DNA from: Cydia pomonella
Taxonomy: Eukaryota > Arthropoda > Insecta > Lepidoptera > Tortricidae
Assembly (NCBI RefSeq): GCF_033807575.1
Contig: NC_084713.1
Coordinates: forward strand, 15,723,389 to 15,787,388
Reading direction: 5' to 3'
Length of the DNA: 64,000 nt
Position 1 is the first letter of the stretch, and each line of letters begins with the position of its first letter. The notes under the pieces were generated by a model. That model ran no database searches. It was not told the DNA's origin and saw only the letters and a program-made list of their open reading frames with translations. The translations under genes and the position numbers were made by a program. Of the stretch, positions 1 through 13,655 are shown piece after piece.

Positions 1-3000
1 TCCAAACTAAACGAGGTACAGCTCTACTAAAAGCTGCTTTGAATACCCTCTTACATGCTCTATAACTCGTATATAGTGCGATCCCAATCATCGATCTAGA
101 AGTTAGGTGAAAAAAATTAAATCTTGAATATTGCTCTACAAGTTCAGAAATGTTCGACTGCTGAGTCATAACGGCCAAACTAAATAAAGTACAGCTTTAC
201 TAAAAATTGCTTTGCATAGCCTTTTAGATGCCTAATGATATTTAAATAATGCAACCTCAATTATCGATCTAGAAGGTTTGTGAAAAAAAATGAAAACTTT
301 AATAGTTTTCGTCAAACGTTTTAGAAATATATTGGCTGCTGGTATAACTTCCAAACTAAACGAGGTACAGCTCTACTAAAAGCTGATTTGAATACCCTCT
401 TATATGCTCTATAACTTTTATATAGTGCGATCCCAATCATCGATCTAGAAGTTAGGTGAAAAAAATTAAATCTTAAATATTTCTCGTTAAGTTAAGAAAT
501 GTTCGACTGCTGTGTCATAACGTCGAAACTAAACGAGGTACAGCTCTACTAAAAATTGCTTTGCATAGCCTTTTAGATGCCTAATGAGATTTATATAGTG
601 CAACCCCAATCATCGATCTAGAAGTAAGGTGAAAAAAAATGAAAACTTTTATAGTTTTCGTCAAACGTTTTAGAAATATATTGGCTGCTGGTATAACTTC
701 CAAACTAAACGAGGTACAGCTCTACTAAAAGCTGATTTGAATACCCTCTTATATGCTCTATAACTCGTATATAGTGCGATCCCAATCATCGATCTAGAAG
801 TTAGGTGAAAAAAATTAAATCTTGAATATTTCTCTACAAGTTCAGAAATGTTCGACTGCTAGATGCCTAATGAGATTTATATAGTGCAACCCCAATCATC
901 GATCTAGAAGTAAGGTGAAAAAAAATGAAAACTTTTATAGTTTTCGTCAAACGTTTTAGAAATATATTGGCTGCTGGTATAACTTCCAAACTAAACGAGG
1001 TACAGCTCTACTAAAAGCTGATTTGAATACCCTCTTATATGCTCTATAACTCGTATATAGTTCGATCCCAATCATCGATCTAGAAGTTAGGTGAAAAAAA
1101 TTAAATCTTGAATATTTCTCTACAAGTTCAGAAATGTTCGACTGCTAAGTCATAACGGCCAAACTAAAAGAGGTACAGCTTTACTAAAAATTGCTTTGCA
1201 TAGCCTTTCAGATGCCTAATGAGATTTATATAGTGCAACTTCATTCATCGATCTAGAAGGTTGGTGAAAAAAAAATGAAAACTTTAATAGTTTTCCTCAA
1301 ACGTTGTAGAAATATTTGGGCTGCTGGTATAACTTCCAAACTAAACGAGACACAGCTCTACTAAAAGCTGCTTTGAATACCCTCTTACATGCTCTATTAC
1401 TCGTTTTTAGTGCGACCCCAATCATCGATCTAGAAGTTAGGTGAAAAAATTTAAAAATTGAATATTTCTCTACAAGTTCAGAAATGTTCGACTGCTGAGT
1501 CATAACGGCCAAACTAAAAGAGGTACAGCATTACTAAAAATTGCTTTGCATAGTCTTTTAGATGCCGAATGAGATATATATGGTGCAACCTCAATCATCG
1601 ATCTAGAAGTTAGGTGAAAAAAAAAAAAAATTAATAGTTTTCCTCAAACGTTTTAGAAATATTTTGGCTGCTGGTATAACTTCCAAACTAAACGAGGTAC
1701 AGCTCTACTAAAAGCTGCTTTGAATACCTTCTTACATGCTCTATTACTCGTATATAGTGCGACCCCAATCATCGATCTAGAAGTTAGGTGAAAAAAATTA
1801 AATCTTAAATATTTCTCTTTAAGGTAAGAAATGTTCGACTGCTGTGTCATAACGTCCAAACTAAACGAGGTACGGCTCTACTAAAAATTGCTTTGCATAG
1901 CCTTTTACATGCCAAATGAGATTAATATAGTGCAACCCCAATCATCGATCTAGAAGTTAGGTGAAACAAAATGAAAACTTTAATAGTTTTCGTCAAATTT
2001 TTAGAAATATATTGGCTACTGGTATAACTTCCAAACTAAACGAGGTACAGCTCTACTAAAAGCTGATTTGAATACCCTCTTATATGCTCTATAACTCGCA
2101 TATAGTGCGATCCCAATCATCGATCTAGAAGTTAGGTGAAAAAAATTAAATCTTAAATATTTCTCGTTAAGTTAAGAAATGTTCGACTGCTGTGTCATAA
2201 CGTCCAAACTAAACGAGGTACAGCTCTACTAAAACATGCTTTGCATAGCCTTTTAGATGCCTAATGGGATTTATATGGTATAACCCCAATCATCGATCTA
2301 GAAGTAAGGTGAAAAAAAATGAAAACTTTAATAGTTTTCGTCAAACGTTTTAGAAATATATTGGCTGCTGGTATAACTTCCAAACTAAACGAGGTACAGC
2401 TCTACTAAAAGCTGCTTTGAATACCTTCTTACATGCTCTTTTACTCGTATATAGTGCGATCCCAATCATCGATCTAGAAGTTGGGTGAAAAAAATTAAAT
2501 CTTGAATATTTCTCTACAAGTTCAGAAATGTTCGACTGCTAAGTCATAACGGCCAAACTAAAAGAGGTACAGCTTTACTAAAAATTGCTTTGCATAGCCT
2601 TTCAGATGCCTAATGAGATTTATATAGTGCAACTTCAATCATCGATCTAGAAGGTTGGTGAAAAAAAAATGAAAACTTTAATAGTTTTCCTCAAACGTTG
2701 TAGAAATATTTGGGCTGCTGGTATAACTTCCAAACTAAACGAGGCACAGCTCTACTAAAAGCTGCTTTGAATACCCTCTTACATGCTCTATTACTCGTTT
2801 ATAGTGCGACCCCAATCATCGATCTAGAAGTTAGGTGAAAAAAATTAAATCTTGAATATTTCTCTACATGTTCAGAAATGTTCGACTGCTGAGTCATAAC
2901 GGCCAAACTAAAAGAGGTACAGCTTTACTATAACTTCCAAACTAAACGAGGTACAGCTCTACTAAAAGCTGCTTTGAATACCTTCTTACATGCTCTATTA

Positions 3001-3138
3001 CTCGTATATAGTGCGACCCCAATCATCGATCTAGAAGTTAGGTGAAAAAAATTAAATCTTAAATATTTCTCTTTAAGGTAAGAAATGTTCGACTGCTGTG
3101 TCATAACGTCCAAACTAAACGAGGTACAGTTCTACTAA
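1..3138 (-). repeat. satellite arm in minus orientation (left)
   Basis: Units here read as the reverse complement of those after 3,139 (core seen as CCCCAATCATCGATCTAGAAG). Two abnormal junctions interrupt the regular order. At 860/861 the GTTCGACTGCT end of one half jumps directly to AGATGCCTAATGAG inside the next. At 2930/2931 AGCTTTACTA jumps to TAACTTCC, removing about one half-unit so that two like halves sit side by side. These look like unequal-exchange or deletion scars. Confidence 0.92.
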
Positions 3139-4056
3139 AATCTCATTAGACATCTAAAAGGAGATGCAAAGCAGGTGTTAGTGGAGCTGTAACTCGTTTA
3201 GTTTGGACGTTATGACTAAGCAGTCTAACATTTCTGAACTTGTAGAGAACTATTTAAGATTTTTTTTTTCACCTACTTCTAGATTGATGATTGGGGTCGC
3301 ACTGTATTCGAGTTAAAGAGCGTCTAAACGAGTATTCAAAACAGCTTTGGTAGATCTGTCCCTCTTTTAGTTTGGACGTTATAGCAGCAGCCAAAATATT
3401 TCTAAAATGTTTTTGGAAAACTATTAAAGTTTTCATTTTTACACCTAACTTCTAGAGCGATGATTGGAGTTGCACTATATAAATGTCATTAGGCATATAA
3501 AAGGCTATGCAAAGCAATTTTTAGTAGAGCTGTACCTCGTTTAGTTTGGACGTTATGACACAGCAGTCGAACATTTCTTACCTTAAAGAGAAATATTTAA
3601 GATTTAATTTTTTTCACCTATCTTCTAGATCGATGATTGGGGTCGCACTATAAACGAGTAATAGAGCATGTAAGAGGGTATTCAAAACAGCTTTTAGTAG
3701 AACTGTACCTCGTTTAGTTTGGAAGTTATACCAGCAGCCAAACTATTTCTGAAATGTTTTTGGAAAACTTAAAGAACTTATTTTTTTTACCTCACTTGTA
3801 GATCGATGATTGGGGTTGCACTATAAAAATCTCATTATGCATCTAAAAGGAGATGCAAAGCATGTGTTAGTAGAGCTGTACCTCTTGTAGGTTGGCCGTT
3901 ATGACTCAGCAGTCGAACATTTCTGAACTTGTAGAGAACTATATAAGATTTTTTTTTTCACCTACTTCTAGATTGATGATTGGGGTCGCACTGTATTCGA
4001 AATAAAGAGCGTCTAAACGAGTATTGAAAACAGCTATTGGTAGAGCTGTCCCTCGT

Positions 4057-4184
4057 ATAAGGGGTCTAACCATAATATTAAAACAACGGTAGGTGTGATC
4101 AAAATACATTTATATGGCACAATGAATATAACCTCTTCTAATCTAACTAACCACACGACAGTAGTGCGCTTAGACAAGCAATTA
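4057..4184. other. non-satellite insert inside the satellite array
   Basis: Satellite sequence stops after GCTGTCCCTCGT (4056) and resumes at about ATTCTGAACTTGTAG (4185). About 128 bp in between has no similarity to either half-unit, and roughly 35-40 bp of the expected unit is missing. No terminal repeats, target duplication or open frame is evident. It may be a short mobile element remnant or filler DNA from a repair event. Confidence 0.7.
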
Positions 4185-7100
4185 TATTCTGAACTTGTAG
4201 AGAAATATTAAAGATTTAATTTTTTTCATCTTACTTCTAGATCGATGATTGGGGTTGCACTATATACGAGTATAAGAGCATATAAGGGGGTATTCAAAGC
4301 AGCTTTTAGTAGAGTTGTACCTCGTTTAGTTTGGAAGTTATACCAGCAGCCAAAATATTTCTAAAACGTTTGAGGAAAACTATTAAGGTTTTCATTTTTT
4401 TTCACCTAACCTCTAGATCGATGATTGAGGTTGCACTATATAAATCTCATTAGACATCTAAAAGGCTATGTAAAGCAATTTTTAGTAAAGCTGTACCTCT
4501 TTTAGTTTGGCAGTTATGACTCAGCAGTCGAACATTTCTGAACTTGTAGAGAAATATTCAAGATTTAATTTTTTTCACCTAACTTCTAGATCGATGATTG
4601 GGGTCGCACTATATACGACTTATAGAGCATATAAGAGGGTATTCAAATCGACTTTTAGTAGAGCTGTACCACGTTTAGTTTGGAAGTTATACCAGCAGCC
4701 AAAATATTTCTAAAACGTTTGAGAAAAACTATTAAAGTTTTCATTTTTTTTTTCACCTAACTTCTAGATCGATGATTGGGGTTGCACTATATAAATCTTA
4801 TTAGGCATCTAAAAGACTATACAAAGCATTTTTTAGTAAAGCTGTACCTCTTTTAGTTTGGCCGTTATGACTCAGCAATCGAACATTTCTGAACTTGTAG
4901 AGATATATTCAAGATTTAATTTTTTTCACCTAACTTCTAGATCGATGATTGGGGTCGCACTATATACGAGTTATAGAACATATAAGAGGGTATTTAAATC
5001 AGATTTTTGTTGAGCTGTACCTCGTTTAGTTTGGAAGTTATACCAGCAGCCAATATATTTCTAAAACGTTTGACGAAAACTATTAAAGTTTTCATTTTTT
5101 TTCACCTAACTTCTAGATCGATGATTGGGGTTGCACTATATAAGTCTTATTAGGCATCTAAACGGCTATGCAAAGCAATTTTTAGTAGAGCTATACCTCT
5201 TTTAGTTTGGACGTTATGACACAGCAGTCGAACATTTCTTAACTTAACGAGAAATATTTAAGATTTAATTTTTTTCACCTAACTTCTAGATCGATGATTG
5301 GGATCGCACTATATAAAAGTTATAGAGCATATAAGAGGGTATTCAAATCAGCTTTTAGTAGAGCTGTACCTCGTTTAGTTTGGAAGTTATACCAGCAGCC
5401 AATATATTTCTAAAACGTTTGACGAAAACTATTAAAGTTTTCATTTTTTTTCACAAACCTTCTAGATCGATAATTGAGGTTGCATTATTTAAATATCATT
5501 AGGCATCTAAAAGGCTATGCAAAGCAATTTTTAGTAAAGCTGTACTTTATTTAGTTTGGCCGTTATGACTCAGCAGTCGAACATTTCTGAACTTGTAGAG
5601 AAATATTCAAGATTTAATTTTTTTCACCTAACTTCTACATTGATGATTGGGATCGCACTATATACGAGTTATAGAGCATGTAAGAGGGTATTCAAACAGC
5701 TTTTAGTAGAGCTGTACCTCGTTTAGTTTGGAATTTATACCAGTAGCCAATATATTTCTAAAACGTTTGACGAAAACTATTAAAGTTTTCATTTTTTTTC
5801 ACCTAACTTCTTGATCGATGATTGGGGTTGCACTATATTAATCTCATTAGCCATCTAAAAGGCTATGCAAAGCAATTTTTAGTAGAGCTGTACCTCGTTT
5901 AGTTTGGACGTTATGACACAGCAGTCGAACATTTCTTACCTTAAAGAGAAATATTTAAGATTTAATTTTTTTCACCTAACTTCTAGATCGATGATTGGGG
6001 TCGCACTATATACGAGTAAAAGAGCATGTAAGAAGGTATTCAAAGCAGCTTTTAGTAGAGCTGTACCTCGTTTAGTTTGGAAGTTATACCAGCAGCCTAA
6101 ATATTTCTAAAACTTTTGAGGAAAACTATTAAAGTTTTCATTTTTTTTTCACCTAACTTCTAGATTGATGATTGGGGTTGCACTATATAAATCTCATTAG
6201 GCATCTAAAAGGCTATGCGAAGCAATTTTTAGTAGAGCTGTACCTCGTTTAGTTTGGACGTTATGACACAGCAGTCGAACATTTCTTACCTTAAAGAAAA
6301 ATATTTAAGATTTAATTTTTTTCACCTATCTTCTAGATCGATGATTGGGGTCGCACTATAAACGAGTAATAGAGCATGTAAGAGGGTATTAAAAACAGCT
6401 TTTAGTAGAGCTGTACCTCGTTTAGTTTGGAAGTTATACCAGCAGCCAAAATTTTTCTAAAACGTTTAAGGAAAACTATTAAGGTTGTCATTTTTTTTCA
6501 CCTAACCTCTAGATCGATGATTGAGGTTGCACTATATAAATCTCATTAGGCTTCTAAAAGGCTATGTAAAGCAATTTTTAGTAAAGCTGTACCTCTTTTA
6601 GTTTGGCCGTTATGACTCAGCAGTCGAACATTTCTGAACTTGTAGAGAAATATTCAAGATTTAATTTTTTTCACCTAACTTCTAGATCAATGATTGGGGT
6701 CGCACTATATACGAATAATAGAGCATGTAAGGGGGTATTCAAAGCAGCTTTTAGTAGAGCCGTACCTCGTTTAGTTTGGAAGTTATACCAGCAGCCAAAA
6801 TATTTCTAAAACGTTTGAGGAAAACTATTAAAGTTTTCATTTTTTTCACCTAACTTTTAGATCGATGATTGGGGTTGCACTATATAAATCTCATTAGGCA
6901 TCTAAAAGGCTATGCAAAGCTATTTTTAGTAGAGCTGTACCTCATTTAGTTTGGACGTTATGACACAGCAGTCGATCATTTCTTACCTTAAAGAGAAATA
7001 TTTAAGATTTACTTTTTTTCACCTAACTTCTAGATCGATGATTGGGATCGCACTATATACGAGTTATAGAGCATATAAGAGGGTATTCAAATCAGCTTTT

Positions 7101-7629
7101 AGTAGAGCTGTACCTCGTTTAGTTTGGAAGTTATACCAGTAGCCAATATATTTCTAAAACGTTTGACGAAAACTATTAAAGTTTTCTTTTTTTTCACCTT
7201 ACTTCTAGATCGATGATTGGGGTCGCACTATATAAATCTCATTAGGCATCTAAATGGCTATGCAAAGCAATTTTTAGTAGAGCTGTACCTCGTTTAGTTT
7301 GGACGTTATGACACAGCAGTCGAACATTTCTTAACTTAACGAGAAATATTTAAGATTTAATTTTTTTCACCTAACTTCTAGATCGATGATTGGGATCGCA
7401 CTATATACGAGTAATAGAGCATGTAAGAAGGTATTCAAAGCAGCTTTTAGTAGAGCTGTACCTCGTTTAGTTTGGAAGTTATACCAGCAGCCAAAGTATT
7501 TCTAAAACGTTTGAGGAAAACTATTAAATTTTTTATTTTTTTTCACCTTACTTCTAGATCGATGATTGAGGTTGCACCATATATATCTCATTAGGCATCT
7601 AAAAGACTATGCAAAGCATTTTTTAGTAA

Positions 7630-9278
7630 AGCTGTACCTCTTTTAGTTTGGCCGTTATGACTCAGCAGTCGAACATTTCTGAACTTGTAGAGAAATATTC
7701 AATTTTTAATTTTTTTCACCTAACTTCTAGATCGATGATTGGGGTCGCACTATAAACGAGTAATAGAGCATGTAAGAGGGTATTCAAAGCAGCTTTTAGT
7801 AGAGCTGTGCCTCGTTTAGTTTGGAAGTTATACCAGCAGCCCAAATATTTCTACAACGTTTGAGGAAAACTATTAAAGTTTTAATTTTTTTTTCACCAAC
7901 CTTCTAGATCGATGATTGAAGTTGCACTATATAAATCTCATTAGGCATCTGAAAGGCTATGCAAAGCAATTTTTAGTAAAGCTGTACCTCTTTTAGTTTG
8001 GCCGTTATGACTTAGCAGTCGAACATTTCTGAACTTGTAGAGAAATATTCAAGATTTAATTTTTTTCACCTAACTTCTAGATCGATGATTGGGATCGCAC
8101 TATATACGAGTTATAGAGCATGTAAGAGGGTATTCAAAGCAGCTTTTAGTAGAGCTGTACCTCGTTTAGTTTGAAAGTTATACCAGTAGCCAATATATTT
8201 CTAAAACGTTTGACGAAAACTATTAAAGTTTTCATTTTTTTTCACCTAACTTCTAGATCGATGATTGGGGTAGCACTATATAAATCTCATTAGGCATCTA
8301 AAAGGCTATGCAAAGCAATTTTTAGTAGAGCTGTACCTCGTTTAGTTTGGACGTTATGACACAGCAGTCAAACATTTCTTACCTTAAAGAGAAATATTTA
8401 AGATTTAATTTTTTTCACCTAACTTCTAGATCGATGATTGGGGTCGCACTATATACGAGTAATAGAGCATGTAAGAAGGTATTCAAAGCAGCTTTTAGTA
8501 GAGCTGTACCTCGTTTAGTTTGGAAGTTATACCAGCAGCCAAAATATTTCTAAAACGTTTGAGGAAAACTATTAAAGTTTTCATTTTTTTTCACCTAACT
8601 TCTAGATTGATGATTGGGGTTGCACTATATAAATCTCATTAAGTATCTAAAAGGCTATGCGAAGCAATTTTTAGTAGAGCTGTACCTCGTTTAGTTTGGA
8701 CGTTATGACACAGCAGTCGAACATTTCTTACCTTAAAGAGAAATATTTAAGATTTAATTTTTTTCACCTAACTTCTAGATCGATGATTGGGTTCGCACTA
8801 TATACGAGTTATAGAGCATATAAGAGGGTATTCAAATCAGCTTTTAGTAGAGCTGTACCTCGTTTAGTTTGGAAGTTATACCAGCAGCCAAAATATTTCT
8901 AAAACGTTTGAGGAAAACTATTAAAATTTTCATTTTTTTTACCTAACATCTAGATCGATGATTGAGGTTGCACTATATAAATCTCATTAGGCATCTAAAA
9001 GGCTATGTAAAGCAATTTTTAGTAAAGCTGTACTTTATTTAGTTTGGCCGTTATGACTCAGCAGTCGAACATTTCTGAACTTGTAGAGAAATATTCAAGA
9101 TTTAATTTTTTTCACCTAACTTCTAGATCAATGATTGGGGTCGCACTATATACGAGTAATAGAGCATGTAAGGGGGTATTCAAAGCAGCTTTTAGTAGAG
9201 CCGTACCTCGTTTAGTTTGGAAGTTATACCAGCAGCCAAAATATTTCTAAAACGTTTGAGGAAAACTGTTAAAGTTTT
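7630..9278 (+). repeat. higher-order satellite block, copy 1
   Basis: This ~1.65 kb run of consecutive dimers recurs at 10,074-11,720 with an offset of about 2,443 bp (7 x 349). Diagnostic variants are shared, including GCTGTGCCTCG at 7805, CAGCCCAAATATTTCTACAA, a GACTTAGCAG start, and GCAGTCAAACATTT where other units have GTCGAACATTT. Only a handful of differences are visible, so the duplication is recent. Confidence 0.85.
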
Positions 9279-10073
9279 CATTTTTTTTACCTAACTTCTA
9301 GATCGATGATTGAGGTTGCACTATATAAATCTCATTAGGCATCTAAAAGGCTATGTAAAGCAATTTTTAGTAAAGCTGTACTTTATTTAGTTTGGCCGTT
9401 ATGACTCAGCAGTCGAACATTTCTGAACTTGTAGAGAAATATTCAAGATTTAATTTTTTTCACCTAACTTCTAGATCGATGATTGGGGTCGCACTATAAA
9501 CGAGTAATAGAGCATGTAAGAGGGTATTCAAAACAGCTTTTAGTAGAGCTGTACCTCGTTTAGTTTGGAAGTTATACCAGCAGCCAAAATATTTCTAAAA
9601 CGTTTAAGGAAAACTATTAAGGTTGTCATTTTTTTTCACCTAACCTCTAGATCGATGATTGAGGTTGCATTATATAAATCTCATTAGGCTTCTAAAAGGC
9701 TATGTAAAGCAATTTTTAGTAAAGCTGTACCTCTTTTAGTTTGGCCGTTATGACTCAGCAGTCGAACATTTCTGAACTTGTAGAGAAATATTCAATTTTT
9801 AATTTTTTTCACCTAACTTCTAGATCGATGATTGGGGTCGCACTATATACGAGTAATAGAGCATGTAAGGGGGTATTCAAAGCAGCTTTTAGTGGAGCCG
9901 TACCTCGTTTAGTTTGGAAGTTATACCAGCAGCCAAAATATTTCTAAAACGTTTGAGGAAAACTATTAAAGTTTTAATTTTTTTTTTCACCAACCTTCTA
10001 GATCGATGATTGAAGTTGCACTATATAAATCTCATTAGGCATCTGAAAGGCTATGCAAAGCAATTTTTAGTAA

Positions 10074-11720
10074 AGCTGTACCTCTTTTAGTTTGGCCGTT
10101 ATGACTCAGCAGTCGAACATTTCTGAACTTGTAGAGAAATATTCAATTTTTAATTTTTTTCACCTAACTTCTAGATCGATGATTGGGGTCGCACTATAAA
10201 CGAGTAATAGAGCATGTAAGAGGGTATTCAAAGCAGCTTTTAGTAGAGCTGTGCCTCGTTTAGTTTGGAAGTTATACCAGCAGCCCAAATATTTCTACAA
10301 CGTTTGAGGAAAACTATTAAAGTTTTAATTTTTTTTTCACCAACCTTCTAGATCGATGATTGAAGTTGCACTATATAAATCTCATTAGGCATCTGAAAGG
10401 CTATGCAAAGCAATTTTTAGTAAAGCTGTACCTCTTTTAGTTTGGCCGTTATGACTTAGCAGTCGAACATTTCTGAACTTGTAGAGAAATATTCAAGATT
10501 TAATTTTTTCACCTAACTTCTAGATCGATGATTGGGATCGCACTATATACGAGTTATAGAGCATGTAAGAGGGTATTCAAAGCAGCTTTTAGTAGAGCTG
10601 TACCTCGTTTAGTTTGAAAGTTATACCAGTAGCCAATATATTTCTAAAACGTTTGACGAAAACTATTAAAGTTTTCATTTTTTTTCACCTAACTTCTAGA
10701 TCGATGATTGGGGTTGCACTATATAAATCTCATTAGGCATCTAAAAGGCTATGCAAAGCAATTTTTAGTAGAGCTGTACCTCGTTTAGTTTGGACGTTAT
10801 GACACAGCAGTCAAACATTTCTTACCTTAAAGAGAAATATTTAAGATTTAATTTTTTTCACCTAACTTCTAGATCGATGATTGGGGTCGCACTATATACG
10901 AGTAATAGAGCATGTAAGAAGGTATTCAAAGCAGCTTTTAGTAGAGCTGTACCTCGTTTAGTTTGGAAGTTATACCAGCAGCCAAAATATTTCTAAAACG
11001 TTTGAGGAAAACTATTAAAGTTTTCATTTTTTTTCACCTAACTTCTAGATTGATGATTGGGGTTGCACTATATAAATCTCATTAGGTATCTAAAAGGCTA
11101 TGCGAAGCAATTTTTAGTAGAGCTGTACCTCGTTTAGTTTGGACGTTATGACACAGCAGTCGAACATTTCTTACCTTAAAGAGAAATATTTAAGATTTAA
11201 TTTTTTTCACCTAACTTCTAGATCGATGATTGGGTTCGCACTATATACGAGTTATAGAGCATATAAGAGGGTATTCAAATCAATTTTTAGTAGAGCTGTA
11301 CCTCGTTTAGTTTGGAAGTTATACCAGCAGCCAAAATATTTCTAAAACGTTTGAGGAAAACTATTAAAATTTTCATTTTTTTTACCTAACATCTAGATCG
11401 ATGATTGAGGTTGCACTATATAAATCTCATTAGGCATCTAAAAGGCTATGTAAAGCAATTTTTAGTAAAGCTGTACTTTATTTAGTTTGGCCGTTATGAC
11501 TCAGCAGTCGAACATTTCTGAACTTGTAGAGAAATATTCAAGATTTAATTTTTTTCACCTAACTTCTAGATCAATGATTGGGGTCGCACTATATACGAGT
11601 AATAGAGCATGTAAGGGGGTATTCAAAGCAGCTTTTAGTAGAGCCGTACCTCGTTTAGTTTGGAAGTTATACCAGCAGCCAAAATATTTCTAAAACGTTT
11701 GAGGAAAACTGTTAAAGTTT
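10074..11720 (+). repeat. higher-order satellite block, copy 2
   Basis: Second copy of the 7,630-9,278 block with the same order of dimer variants. Differences seen include one T fewer near 10,507 and CAATTTTTAG for CAGCTTTTAG near 11,281. Similarity falls to the ordinary inter-unit level just upstream of the block and after about 11,720. Confidence 0.85.
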
Positions 11721-13655
11721 TAATTTTTTTTACCTATTTTCTAGATCGATGATTGGAGTTGCACTATATAAATCTCATTAGGCATCTGAAAAGCTATGCA
11801 AAGCAATTTTTAGTAAAGCTGTACCTCTTTTAGTTTGGCCGTTATGACTTAGCAGTCGAACATTTCTGAACTTGTAGAGAAATATTCAAGATTTAATTTT
11901 TTTCACCTAACTTCTAGATCGATGATTGGGGTCGCACTATATACGAGTTATAGAGCATATAAGAGGGTATTCAAATCAGCTTTTAGTAGAGCTGTACCTC
12001 GTTTAGTTTGGAAGTTATACCAGCAGCCAATATATTTCTAAAACGTTTGAGGAAAACTATTAAAGTTTTAATTTTTTTTACCTAACTTCTAGATCGATGA
12101 TTGGAGTTGCACTATATAAATCTCATTAGGCATCTAAAAGGCTATGCAAAGCAATTTTTAGTAGAGGTGTACCTCGTTTAGTTTGGACGTTATGACACAG
12201 CAGTCGAACATTTCTTACCTTAAAGAGAAATATTTAAGATTTTTTTTTTTCACCTAACTTCTAGATCGATGATTGGGGTCGCACTATATACGAGTTATAG
12301 AGCATATAAGAGGGTATTCAAATCAGCTTTTAGTAGAGCTGTACCTCGTTTAGTTTGGAAGTTATACCAGCAGCCAATATATTTCTAAAACGTTTGAGGA
12401 AAACTATTAAAGTTTTCTTTTTTTTTCACCTAACTTCTAGATCGATGATTGAGGTTGCACCATATATATCTCATTAGGCATTTAAAAGACTATGCAAAGC
12501 AATTTTCAGTAAAGCTGTACCTCTTTTAGTTTGGCCGTTATGACTCAGCAGTCGAACATTTCTGAACTTGTAGAGAAATATTCAAGATTTAATTTTTTTC
12601 ACCTAACTTCTAGATCGATGATTGGGGTCGCATTATATACGAGTAATAGAGCATGTAAGAGGGTATTCAAATCAGCTTTTAGTAGAGCTGTACCTCGTTT
12701 AGTTTGGAAGTTATACCAGCAGCCAATATATTTCTAAAAAGTTGTGGGGTCGCACTGTATTCGAAATAAAAAGCGTCTAAACTAGTTTTCAAAATAGCTT
12801 TGGTAGATCTGTCCCTCATTTAGTTTGGACGTTTTAGCAGCAGCCAAAATATTTCTTAAATGTTTTTGGAAAACTATTAAAGTTCTCATTTTTACACCTA
12901 ACTTCAAGATCGATACAATTATCGATCGAACAAGACGTATATAGTTCAAATCCAATGATTTGCACTGTATACGTCTTATTAGGCATCTAAAAGGCTACGC
13001 AAAGCAGGTTTTAGTAGAGCTGTCCCTCGTTTAGTTTGGACGTTATGACTCAGCAGTCGAACATTTCTTACCGTAAAGAGACATATTCAAAATTGAAATT
13101 TTTCACCTAACTTCTAGATCGATGATTGGGTTCAAACAATATACGAGGAATAGAACGTTTAAACGAATTTTTAAATAGCTTTCGGTAGAGCTGTACCTCG
13201 TTTAGTTTGGACGTTATGAATCAGCAGCCAAAATATTTCTAAAATGTTTTTGGAAAACTATTAAAGTATTATTTTTTTACACCTAACATCTAGATCGATG
13301 ATTGGAGTTGCACTATATACGTCTTATTAGGCATCTAAAAGGCTATGCAGAGCAGGTTTTAGTAGAGCTGTACCTCGTTTAGTTTGGACGTTATGACTCA
13401 GCAGTCGAACATTTTATTACCGTAAAGAGAAATACTTAAGATTTTTTTTTTTCACCTAACTTCTAGATCGATGATTGGATTCGCACTATAATCGAGTAAT
13501 AGAACGTTTAAACGAGTATTTAAAACAGCTTTTGGTAGAGCTGTACCTCGTTTAGTTTGGACGTTATGAATCAGCAGCCGAAATATTTATGGAATCTTTT
13601 TGAAAAACTACTAACAATTTAATTTTTTGCACCTAATTTCTAGATCGATGATTGG

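Larger units (their letters stand above)
3139..13655 (+). repeat. satellite arm in plus orientation (centre)
   Basis: After a switch inside ACTAAAA/TCTCATTAGA near 3,138 the same dimer continues in the opposite sense to about 13,655. The first ~900 bp and last ~900 bp hold variant units that share features with each other (for example a GCACTGTATTCGA variant at 3,300, 3,987 and 12,754). The interior holds near-identical dimers. A foreign piece interrupts at 4,057-4,184. Confidence 0.92.
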
